This document shows, one piece after another, positions 1 to 6,277 of a stretch of 6,403 nt of DNA; position 1 is the first letter of the stretch, and every line of letters starts with the position of its first letter. Location of the stretch: NCBI GenBank assembly GCA_029244465.1, contig JAQWQN010000184.1:1-6403 (forward strand), in the 5' to 3' direction. A program made the position numbers and the translations under genes. The notes under the pieces were generated by a model that was given only the letters and a program-made list of their open reading frames with translations, did no database searches and was not told the origin of the DNA. Source of the stretch: Pseudomonadales bacterium (GTDB lineage: Bacteria > Pseudomonadota > Gammaproteobacteria > Pseudomonadales > Azotimanducaceae).

Positions 1-1
1 A

Positions 2-115
2 CCTGATCCATCAGATCAGCCGATCCGTCCTAGTCAGCAGCAACCGAGTGATGCAATCCGATTGACCTCGGCGCAGCGACTCGAACGGGCTTTTGAGTTC
101 GATGTCAGGTACTGA
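2..115 (+). pseudogene. Possible C-terminal remnant of an IS91-type transposase (partial, runs off the left edge)
   Basis: A frame is open from the window edge to a TGA at 113-115 and encodes 37 residues. Its second half reads AIRLTSAQRLERAFEFDV. From family knowledge, many IS91-type (Y2/HUH, IS801-like) transposases carry a segment of the form W-AQRLKRVF-IDIE just before a C-terminal CxxCGG zinc-binding motif. The match here covers AQRLxRxFxxD, and the expected TCxxCGG continuation is missing. The frame instead runs into RY-stop exactly where the IS6-type element seems to start (around 108). The simplest reading is an older IS91-type gene cut by an IS6-type insertion. The match is short and its upstream part lies outside the window, so a chance resemblance is possible. 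Confidence 0.42.
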
Positions 116-834
116 CAAATTAACCGGTGCTCTGGCAGCATGCTCAGATGAAAAACCTCTACAACTGACATCAATTCCCGCCATCTGTCATTCAACACGC
201 CGTTTGGCTGTACTACCGCTTCAATCTCAGTATTCGAGACATTGAAGACTTACTGGCCGAGCGTCATATCAACGTCAGCTATGAGGCCACTCGACTCTGG
301 GTGAACAAATTCGGTCCTGAGTTTACCAAACGTCTTCGTCGTAGACACGACGGCTACGGCGATACCTATTTTATGGACGAAGTGTTCGTCACGTTTGGCG
401 GCAAACAACACTACCTTTGGCGCGCGGTTGATCAAGATGGCGAAGTCGTCGATATCTATCTACGAGAGCGAAGAGACGCCAAGGCAGCGAAACGATTCTT
501 CCAACGCTTTGTGAAAGTAGGCGGTGTACCTAGAGAGATCATCACGGACAAACTACGCAGCTATGGCCTCGCACACCGAACATTGATCCCTGAGGCAAGA
601 CATAACACAGAACAATACGCCAACAATCGAGCAGAGCTCTCCCGTCAACCCACCCGGGTTCGAGAGCGAGACATGCGCCGTTTCAAATAGATCAAGCAGG
701 CACAGTGATTTCTGGCAAGCCATGCCGTGGTCTACAACCTGTTCAATCAAGACAGGCATGCTCTGTGTCAGAGGTTTTTTAAACTATTTCGGCTTAGATC
801 ATTCGCCACATGGGACGCAGTGACAGGCTCTTAG
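108..834 (+). mobile_element. Degenerate IS6-family insertion sequence (boundaries approximate)
   Basis: The element is inferred from the decayed transposase. The sequence at 108-123, GGTACTGACAAATTAA, resembles the IS6-family terminal consensus of the GGCACTGTTGCAAA type and lies 40 bp before the transposase ATG, a usual distance for the left end. I could not find a convincing inverted copy after the transposase stop, so the right end is given as the end of the coding frame; the true end may be some tens of bases further on. No target duplication could be identified without that end. Confidence 0.55.
148..834 (+). pseudogene. IS6-family (IS26-like) DDE transposase, broken by three in-frame stop codons
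   Basis: Read in a single frame from ATG at 148 to TAG at 832-834, this gives 228 codons, the usual size of an IS6-family transposase. The N-terminal part has FPPSVIQHAVWLYYRF and a helix-turn-helix-like stretch with IEDLLAER and VSYEATRLW. The catalytic core shows MDEVFV (D at 376-378), ITDKLRSYG (D at 547-549) and NNRAE (E at 634-636), plus the family signatures RRDAKAAKRFF and QPTRxRER. The C-terminal part has QAQ-FLASHAVVYNLFN and SFATWDAV. Stops interrupt it at TGA 166-168 (where relatives have R in KRHRFPPE), TAG 688-690 and TGA 706-708 (where relatives have R in QAQRF). No frameshift is needed. The DDE triad survives, but the first stop removes normal initiation and the later two remove the last ~50 residues, so it should be inactive. 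Restarting at GTG 301 would yield only a 129-residue fragment. Confidence 0.9.
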
Positions 835-846
835 ATTAAGTGTTAG

Positions 847-875
847 TTGATAACTTGTTAAAATCGGGCTTTAAC
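847..875 (+). promoter_or_regulatory. Candidate sigma70-like promoter
   Basis: TTGATA at 847-852 matches the -35 consensus TTGACA at five of six positions. TTTAAC at 870-875 matches TATAAT at four of six, and the spacing is exactly 17 bp. It points toward boxC but lies about 400 bp upstream of the start, implying a long leader if used. It lies just after the IS transposase stop, so it might be formed partly by the element's right end. It rests on consensus matching only. Confidence 0.28.
857..875. repeat. Inverted repeat GTTAAA-7-TTTAAC
   Basis: GTTAAA (857-862) and TTTAAC (870-875) are perfect reverse complements separated by ATCGGGC. The right arm is also the candidate -10 box, so protein binding here could affect that promoter. 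As an RNA hairpin it would be weak (six mostly A-T pairs) and no T-tract follows, so it is not a terminator. A six-base arm pair can arise by chance. Confidence 0.3.
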
Positions 876-1181
876 GGGTCAATACCTCCGCTTAATGTGT
901 GATCTATAGAGACGTTCAAGACCATCACACTGATGCGGTTGGCAGGCGACAGCCGCGTTCAATGAGAAGCCATCTCTGTCGACCGTGAAGGGTTTCGGTT
1001 GGGTAGCCGTACGTTGCAGGCCGCGGCTCTCCAAGGTCTAATGTGCGAGTCAGCAAGGGTGAGTAACCATGCTTCATACAGTGCACAGTGCCTTTGTTCT
1101 GTATCGTAGCCATCGCCAGAGCGATGTTGATCTACTGGCCGGGCACCGTCATGACCCTTGGGTTGAAGACAGCGCAGGTTA

Positions 1182-1194
1182 TTTGCTGTGCAAA
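1182..1194. repeat. Inverted repeat TTTGC-TGT-GCAAA, possible operator
   Basis: TTTGC (1182-1186) and GCAAA (1190-1194) form a perfect five-base dyad with a 3-base centre, 83 bp upstream of the boxC start. It includes TGCA at 1189-1192; another TGCA lies in GTGCAC at 1081-1086. From family knowledge, the benzoyl-CoA-responsive regulator BzdR and its paralog BoxR in Azoarcus are associated with TGCA-containing operators. Linking this dyad to such a regulator is inference, since no regulator gene is in the window and TGCA is a common tetramer. Confidence 0.22.
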
Positions 1195-1266
1195 CGACAG
1201 ATATACCTATCAGCGAATGTTCTGCCAACAAAGAGTTTATCGCGTTTCTACTAAATTAGTTCAATC

Positions 1267-1270
1267 GGAG
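1267..1270 (+). promoter_or_regulatory. Ribosome binding site that decides the boxC start
   Basis: GGAG at 1267-1270 stands 6 nt before the GTG at 1277-1279. This favours that GTG over the far-upstream in-frame ATG at 1088 and over the next GTG at 1289. It also agrees with where BoxC-like sequence begins. Confidence 0.65.
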
Positions 1271-1276
1271 TACCTA

Positions 1277-2929
1277 GTGAGCCGACGTGTGAATTTCGTC
1301 ACGCAGCCAGACGACTACCGCCACTGGCAGCTTCGCATCGCCGCGCCGTTTGCTTATCTCGAGCTCGACGTCGATGAACAAGGCGGCTGGTTCGACGGCT
1401 ATGAGTTAAAGCTTAACTCATACGATATTGGCGTTGATATCGAGCTTGCCGATGTGGTTCAGCGCTTGAGATTTGAACACCCCGAAGTTAAAGCAGTACT
1501 GCTTGGTTCTGCCCGGCTCGGAACTTTTTGTGCCGGGGCTAATATCCGCATGCTCGGATCCGCAAGTCATGCCCATAAAGTCAATTTTTGCAAGTTTACT
1601 AACGAGACGCGCAACACCATTGAAGATGCTACTCGTAATTCTGGACAAACTTATATCGCGGCGATCAACGGAACAGCTGCGGGGGGTGGCTTTGAGCTGG
1701 CGTTGGCGGCAGAGAAAATTCTCTTAGTGGACGATGGCAAAGCCGCCGTCTCTTTACCCGAGATACCTATGCTGGCGGTCCTACCTGGTACCGGAGGATT
1801 AACCCGCCTAGTTGATAAACGTAGAGTTCGCAGAGACATCGCAGATGTTTTTTGCACGCTAGAGGAAGGTATGCAGGGCCTTAGGGCTTTGAAGGCAGGT
1901 TTGGTTGACGAGACCATTCCTAGCTCACGTTTTCAGGCGCGTTGCCAGACGGTGCTCGAGGAATTGGTGGCAGATTCCGATCCAACGGTGGCAGTAGGGG
2001 TGGTGTTACCCCAATTGGAAAAGAACATCAGCGAGGATGCGATCAACTACAGTCACGTGAATGTGCGTATCGACCGAGATAAACGTTGCACTCACCTGAC
2101 GATTAACGGTCCAGAAACCACTGTTGCCGACAGTGTGCAGGACGCCAAGCGAAGCGACTTCTGGCCGCTGCTTGTAATGCGTGAGCTGGACGATGCGATT
2201 CTTGAGTTACGTTTTAACGAGCTTGAGATCGGCACGATACTGCTGTACACCAAAGGAGTGAGCGCGGACGTGCTTGGCTACGACGCATTTCTACATAGCA
2301 ATCAAGACGACTGGTTCGCCCGGGAAGTACAGCTTTACATCGCCCGAGTTCTGTCTCGCGTTGATCTCACCTCTCGATCAATATTCGCCCGCATTGAGCC
2401 GGATAGTTGTTTTTCAGGTTTCTTGGCAGAACTGGCTTTTGCAGCCGATCGCAGCTATATGCTTGAAGGCCAGTTCGAGGATCGGACCAACGAGCAAGCT
2501 GCGATGTTAAGTTTGAGTGCTTCGAATTTCGGTAGTTATCCTATGGTCAACGGCCTCAGTCGGCTACAGGTTCGGTTCCTAGGTGCTCCGACAGCGCTTA
2601 CAAATGCGCAGGCGAGCATTGGTATTCAATTGCAGGCGGTTGCGGCTGAAGATGCGGGGCTAATTACCGCAGCCCTTGACAACATCGACTACGAAGACGA
2701 ATTGCGCATGGTTATCGAGGAGCGGGCAGGATTTTCGCCTGACGCTCTAACTGCCATGGAGGCCAATCTGCGCTTTGCCGGTCCGGAAACTATGGAGAGC
2801 AAAATATTCTCGCGCCTGAGCGCGTGGCAGAATTGGATTTTTCAGCGACCTAACGCTGTTGGCGAAAACGGCGCGTTAGGATTATTTGGTACGGGGCAAC
2901 GACCTCACTTTGATAAAGCACGGGTTTAG
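1277..2929 (+). CDS. boxC: BoxC, 2,3-epoxybenzoyl-CoA dihydrolase (benzoyl-CoA-dihydrodiol lyase), crotonase superfamily
   Basis: BoxC opens the ring of 2,3-epoxybenzoyl-CoA with two waters, giving 3,4-dehydroadipyl-CoA semialdehyde and formate in the cytoplasm. The predicted protein has 550 residues, close to the family's roughly 550-560. Near the N-terminus are DYRHW (13-17), LKLNSYDIGVDIEL (45-58) and RFEHPEVKAV (65-74), all characteristic of BoxC. The first crotonase domain follows: FCAGANI (84-90), KVNFCKFTNETRN (101-113), the oxyanion-hole-type NGTAAGGGFELALA (131-144), SLPEIPMLAVLPGTGGLTR (159-177) and DKRRVRRD (180-187). A second, more divergent crotonase-like half covers about 290-540. 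The GTG start was chosen because GGAG lies 6 nt upstream and the in-frame extension back to 1088 shows no family similarity. The stop is TAG, 11 nt before boxB, so the two are almost certainly co-transcribed. No frameshift or missing motif was seen. Confidence 0.95.
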   Translation: MSRRVNFVTQPDDYRHWQLRIAAPFAYLELDVDEQGGWFDGYELKLNSYDIGVDIELADVVQRLRFEHPEVKAVLLGSARLGTFCAGANIRMLGSASHAHKVNFCKFTNETRNTIEDATRNSGQTYIAAINGTAAGGGFELALAAEKILLVDDGKAAVSLPEIPMLAVLPGTGGLTRLVDKRRVRRDIADVFCTLEEGMQGLRALKAGLVDETIPSSRFQARCQTVLEELVADSDPTVAVGVVLPQLEKNISEDAINYSHVNVRIDRDKRCTHLTINGPETTVADSVQDAKRSDFWPLLVMRELDDAILELRFNELEIGTILLYTKGVSADVLGYDAFLHSNQDDWFAREVQLYIARVLSRVDLTSRSIFARIEPDSCFSGFLAELAFAADRSYMLEGQFEDRTNEQAAMLSLSASNFGSYPMVNGLSRLQVRFLGAPTALTNAQASIGIQLQAVAAEDAGLITAALDNIDYEDELRMVIEERAGFSPDALTAMEANLRFAGPETMESKIFSRLSAWQNWIFQRPNAVGENGALGLFGTGQRPHFDKARV

Positions 2930-2934
2930 GGGAA
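2928..2934 (+). promoter_or_regulatory. Ribosome binding site of boxB overlapping the boxC stop codon
   Basis: AGGGGAA at 2928-2934 shares its first two bases with the boxC TAG and stands 6 nt before the boxB ATG. Such an arrangement suggests translational coupling of the two genes. Confidence 0.6.
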
Positions 2935-2940
2935 CACACG

Positions 2941-4383
2941 ATGAACGACTCCGTAAGTTACGACACGCTGATACCCAACAACGTAAATCTGTCGTCTGAC
3001 AGACGACTACAACGGGCCCTAGAAGACTGGCAGCCTAAATTTATAAACTGGTGGCGCGGATCTGGTCCTTCCGACTTTCTAGATCGGGAAGTGTATTTGC
3101 GTACCGCTGTAGGCGTTGAGTCGGGCAAATGGGCAAAGTTTGATTTTGTCAAAATGCCAGAGTATCGCTGGGGAATTTTGCTCGCGCCTCAAGAAGAAGA
3201 CCGCACGATTCCGTTCGGTGAGCACAAAGGTGAACCTGTGTGGCAGGACGTGCCCGGCGAATATCGTGGTTTGCTGCGTAGGCTTTTGGTCATTCAAGGC
3301 GACACAGAACCTGCTTCAGTTGAGCAGCAGCGGTTTCTTGGTCATATGGCGCCCTCGTTGTTCGACATGCGCAACGTTTTTCAAGTGAATGTAGAAGAAG
3401 GTCGACACCTTTGGGCCATGGTCTATCTGTTACATAAGTACTTTGGTCGTGATGGTCGTGAAGAAGCGGAAATGTTGCTTAAGCGTACGTCTGGAAATGA
3501 AGACCGTCCTCGCATCCTGGGTGCCTTCAATGAGCAAACGCCAGATTGGCTATCGTTTTTTATGTTCACTTCGTTTACCGACCGTGACGGCAAGATGCAG
3601 TTAGAGTCGCTGGCGCAATCAGGGTTTGACCCCTTGTCACGCACTTGCCGTTTTATGGTTACAGAAGAGGGTCATCACATGTTTGTCGGCAAAAGCGGCG
3701 TGGAGCGTATCCTCGATCGAACTTGCCATATGATGAACGAGGCAGGTGTTAATGATCCGGCTGATGTGGGACGAATCCGTGACCTTAAGGTTATGGATTT
3801 GCCAATGTTGCAACGAAAAATGAACTTTCACTTTTCTGTCACGTTAGACCTGTTTGGTTCTGAAATATCCACCAACGCGGCAAACGCTTTCAATTCAGGT
3901 ATTAAGGGTCGCTTCCAAGAAACCAAGATCGATGATGATCATCAACTGCACAACGATAGCTATCCAGTGATGGTTTTGAAGGATGACAAATTTTCAATGG
4001 AAGACGTGCCTGCGATCACTGCGCTTAACGCCCGATTGATAGATGACTACATCGCAGATTGCCAAACCGTAGTGGATGCATGGAACGCCGTCATCATGCG
4101 CCACAACATAGATTTCGAGTTGGTGCTACCCCATCGTAGTTTCAATCGTCAGCAAGGCATGTTTACTGGCGCTTACGTATCACCCGGCGGCATACTTCTA
4201 AACGAGGCAACTTGGCGTGCGAAACAATATGATTTCCTACCCTCCAATGAAGATCTTGAATACATCCTTAGCCTTATGAAACCGATGACTGAACCTGGTA
4301 AATTTGCGCCGTGGATCTCACCGCCGAAAAATGGGGTCGGCGGCAAGCCGGGCGATTTCGAATATGTCAGGATTGCGGCGTAA
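2941..4383 (+). CDS. boxB: BoxB, benzoyl-CoA 2,3-epoxidase, di-iron oxygenase subunit
   Basis: BoxB is the oxygenase half of benzoyl-CoA epoxidase. With electrons from the reductase BoxA and O2 it forms 2,3-epoxybenzoyl-CoA. The 480-residue product is close to the usual ~475. It is a ferritin-like carboxylate-bridged di-iron protein. Likely ligands, judged by family pattern, are E123 in GDTEPASVEQQ, E153 and H156 in VEEGRHLWAM (151-160), D214 in SFTDRDGKMQ, and E243 and H246 in TEEGHHMF (241-248). All expected positions are occupied, so the active site looks intact. Other BoxB-like stretches are NWWRGSGPSDF (36-46), the acyl-CoA-binding-like region around KWAKFDFVKMPEYRWGI (63-79), and the end PPKNGVGGKPGDFEYVR (461-477). 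No signal peptide or membrane segment is evident. Its normal partner BoxA is not encoded in this window. It is flanked tightly by boxC and the ligase gene. Confidence 0.96.
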   Translation: MNDSVSYDTLIPNNVNLSSDRRLQRALEDWQPKFINWWRGSGPSDFLDREVYLRTAVGVESGKWAKFDFVKMPEYRWGILLAPQEEDRTIPFGEHKGEPVWQDVPGEYRGLLRRLLVIQGDTEPASVEQQRFLGHMAPSLFDMRNVFQVNVEEGRHLWAMVYLLHKYFGRDGREEAEMLLKRTSGNEDRPRILGAFNEQTPDWLSFFMFTSFTDRDGKMQLESLAQSGFDPLSRTCRFMVTEEGHHMFVGKSGVERILDRTCHMMNEAGVNDPADVGRIRDLKVMDLPMLQRKMNFHFSVTLDLFGSEISTNAANAFNSGIKGRFQETKIDDDHQLHNDSYPVMVLKDDKFSMEDVPAITALNARLIDDYIADCQTVVDAWNAVIMRHNIDFELVLPHRSFNRQQGMFTGAYVSPGGILLNEATWRAKQYDFLPSNEDLEYILSLMKPMTEPGKFAPWISPPKNGVGGKPGDFEYVRIAA

Positions 4384-4391
4384 AACTCGAC

Positions 4392-4398
4392 GGGGGAA
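4392..4398 (+). promoter_or_regulatory. Ribosome binding site of the benzoate-CoA ligase gene
   Basis: GGGGGAA at 4392-4398 lies 8 nt before the ATG at 4407. It supports that start over the upstream in-frame ATG at 4311, which lies inside boxB and would add 32 residues with no ligase similarity. Confidence 0.6.
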
Positions 4399-4406
4399 TA
4401 GTAGAG

Positions 4407-5951
4407 ATGGATTCAACCAGAGATCGGCAATCAGTCCAAAGTCCGCCGGAGCACTACAATTTTGCGGCGGACATGTTTGCCCGTAATGTCAGTCGTCCAC
4501 AGAAATTGGCCTTCATCGATGACCAAACACAACTCACCTATGCTGAGCTTCAAGATCAAGCGCGGCGTTTTTCATCTGCATTAATAGGTCTCGGCGTAAG
4601 ACCCGAGGAGCGTGTGCTGTTGCTCATGCACGATTCAGTAACTTGGCCCGTGGCGTTTCTGGGTTGTCTTTATGCAGGCATAGTGCCCGTTGCTGTGAAC
4701 ACGTTGTTAACCGCAGGTGATTACGCCTACATGTTGGAACACTCAGGCGCGCGAGCGGCTATCACGTCCGATGCGCTAGCCGACGTGCTCACCGAGGCAA
4801 TGGTGATAGCGCAACATCAGGTTGAGCATGTCATCAGTTCTACCGAAGGTGATATGAACATGAGTGATCTTGTTAGTCGTCATGCCGCGAAAAACAAGGC
4901 AGCGGATACCAACGCGGATGACATTGCCTTTTGGCTCTACTCCTCGGGCTCAACGGGACGACCAAAGGGAACGGTCCATGTGCATGGCAGCGCGTATTGG
5001 ACAGCTGAGCTCTATGGCAAAGGCATTCTAGGCTTGAGCGAAGGCGATGTCTGCTTCTCTGCGGCAAAACTGTTCTTTGCCTATGGTCTTGGAAATTCTC
5101 TGTCCTTTCCACTAAGTGTTGGCGCGACGGTGGTATTGATGGCTGGGCGTCCAACGCCTGAGGCCGTTTTTGAAAAATGGGCACTGCACAAACCAACGGT
5201 ATTTTTTGGTGCCCCTACCGGTTACGCGGCGATGTTGGCATCACCCGATCTGCCTGCCACCGATGCAGTAAACTTACGCCTCTGTTCTTCAGCGGGTGAG
5301 GCACTACCGGAGGACTTAGGGCGCCGGGTCAATACTCACTTCGGCATAGATGTTTTGGACGGGATAGGTAGCACGGAAATGTTGCATGTATTTCTTTCCA
5401 ATGCGCCGGGGAGGGTGCACTACGGATCCACGGGGTGGCCTGTGCCGGGCTACGCCATTGAAATTCGCGGTGACGACGGAGATCCTGTCGCGGTAGGTGA
5501 GGTTGGTGAGCTGTTTATCAAAGGACCGAGCTCAGCGCTTATGTATTGGGGTAATCGTCAACGTTCCCAAGAAACCTTCCAAGGTGAATGGACAAAATCC
5601 GGCGACCAATATTTAGAAAACGAAGATGGTAGCTATACCTACGTAGGACGCACGGATGATATGTTCAAAGTCAGTGGTCAGTACGTATCGCCCTTTGAAG
5701 TGGAAGGAGTGCTGATTCGCAATGAAGCAGTACTAGAAAGTGCCGTGGTTGGGTTACCTGATCGTGACGGCCTAATCAAGAGCAAGGCATACGTCGTACT
5801 CAAACCAGGTGCCGCCATTAGTGAAGCTGATCTGCAACAGTTCGTTAAGGAACTGTTGGCGCCATATAAGTACCCGCGGTCCATTGAATTTGTCGAAGAA
5901 CTGCCGAAAACAGCGACGGGGAAAGTGATGCGGTTTAAGCTGCGAGAATAG
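4407..5951 (+). CDS. bclA: Benzoate-CoA ligase (AMP-forming, ANL superfamily)
   Basis: It activates benzoate with ATP and CoA to benzoyl-CoA, AMP and pyrophosphate, the entry step to the box pathway. The product is 514 residues, typical for benzoate-CoA ligases. ANL motifs run in order: the phosphate-binding loop YSSGSTGRPKG (178-188), the adenine/aromatic pocket motif DGIGSTE (318-324), the hinge region GRTDDMFKVSGQYVSP (414-429), and the C-terminal KTATGKVMRFKLRE (501-514) with the catalytic lysine expected at K506. CFSAAKLFFAYGLGNSLSFP (216-235) is a strong benzoate-CoA ligase family signature and lines the acyl pocket in relatives. The N-terminal NFAADMFARN (18-27) is also typical. The start 23 nt after boxB gives a clear ribosome binding site. 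Substituted benzoates such as hydroxy- or halobenzoate are possible substrates, but the box neighbours favour benzoate. The symbol follows common use for this family. Confidence 0.93.
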   Translation: MDSTRDRQSVQSPPEHYNFAADMFARNVSRPQKLAFIDDQTQLTYAELQDQARRFSSALIGLGVRPEERVLLLMHDSVTWPVAFLGCLYAGIVPVAVNTLLTAGDYAYMLEHSGARAAITSDALADVLTEAMVIAQHQVEHVISSTEGDMNMSDLVSRHAAKNKAADTNADDIAFWLYSSGSTGRPKGTVHVHGSAYWTAELYGKGILGLSEGDVCFSAAKLFFAYGLGNSLSFPLSVGATVVLMAGRPTPEAVFEKWALHKPTVFFGAPTGYAAMLASPDLPATDAVNLRLCSSAGEALPEDLGRRVNTHFGIDVLDGIGSTEMLHVFLSNAPGRVHYGSTGWPVPGYAIEIRGDDGDPVAVGEVGELFIKGPSSALMYWGNRQRSQETFQGEWTKSGDQYLENEDGSYTYVGRTDDMFKVSGQYVSPFEVEGVLIRNEAVLESAVVGLPDRDGLIKSKAYVVLKPGAAISEADLQQFVKELLAPYKYPRSIEFVEELPKTATGKVMRFKLRE

Positions 5952-5989
5952 CTGTATCTGCCTAAGGGATCGTTGGTGGATTGATCTGG

Positions 5990-6006
5990 AATTTGGGTTT
6001 CAAATT
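5990..6006. repeat. Inverted repeat AATTTG-5-CAAATT downstream of the ligase
   Basis: AATTTG (5990-5995) and CAAATT (6001-6006) are perfect complements around GGTTT, 38 bp after the ligase stop. The stem is almost all A-T and the sequence after it (ACTTCATAG) is not a U-run. It is at best a weak hairpin near the operon end. Confidence 0.25.
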
Positions 6007-6094
6007 ACTTCATAGATGTCCTTCCTTTCTCTCGGAGGCTAGAACAAGTAAAAGGTGCATTTCAACTAGCCGTCTGAGTACGAAAACAGGCTGC

Positions 6095-6277
6095 ATGGCT
6101 ACTGACTTCCTGCGCGTCCGGCAAGATGAACCGATCGTAACGCCAGCAAAAAAGAAACCGGTTTCCAAAAGCACTTCCACGAAAACAAAAGAACTTCCAC
6201 TCCAGCGGCCAGACCAACACCAAATCGTTCGACAGCGATCCTGCAGCCACGCCCATATGCAGAAAATGATCGACTAG
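6095..6277 (+). CDS. Doubtful small lysine/threonine-rich open frame
   Basis: From ATG 6095 to TAG 6275-6277 this would encode 60 residues, beginning MATDFLRVRQDEP and continuing with a basic low-complexity stretch (TPAKKKPVSKSTSTKTKE). I do not recognise it. No clear ribosome binding site precedes the ATG. The A-rich composition by itself produces Lys/Thr codons, and an opposite-strand frame of similar length overlaps it. It could be residue of a disordered linker from a lost gene, or not coding at all. Confidence 0.15.
   Translation: MATDFLRVRQDEPIVTPAKKKPVSKSTSTKTKELPLQRPDQHQIVRQRSCSHAHMQKMID

Larger units (their letters stand above)
835..1276. other. Non-coding spacer between the IS remnant and boxC
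   Basis: These 442 bp hold no gene I recognise. Short open frames occur on both strands (for example 1069-1254 +, 959-1231 -, and the upstream extension of the boxC frame from 1088). None has a recognisable motif, and only the boxC frame connects to a known protein. The spacer contains a candidate promoter (847-875), an inverted repeat overlapping its -10 region, and a second inverted repeat at 1182-1194. It is the natural place for control of the box operon. Part of it may be further mobile-element residue. Confidence 0.6.

Noticed and set aside
1..17. CTGAT/ATCAG short inverted and direct repeats at the window edge as an attachment site or repeat array.
   Set aside because: The repeat is only five bases, occurs in too few copies, and lies within the probable transposase remnant frame.
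148..834. Stop-codon recoding (TGA or TAG read as an amino acid) to explain the interrupted transposase.
   Set aside because: The three intact operon genes are free of internal TGA/TAG and two of them end with TAG, as under the standard bacterial code; nonsense decay of an IS is simpler.
959..1231. A 90-residue open frame on the minus strand in the spacer as a divergent gene.
   Set aside because: There is no recognisable family or domain, and the composition is unconvincing.
1069..1254. A 61-residue plus-strand open frame starting at ATG 1069 as a leader peptide or small gene.
   Set aside because: It overlaps the other open frame in the same spacer, shows no motif, and no good ribosome binding site was evident beyond a loosely placed AAGG at 1056-1059.
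4311..4406. A longer N-terminus for the ligase starting inside boxB.
   Set aside because: The added 32 residues are the boxB 3' end read in another frame and lack ligase similarity; ATG 4407 has a well-placed GGGGGAA.
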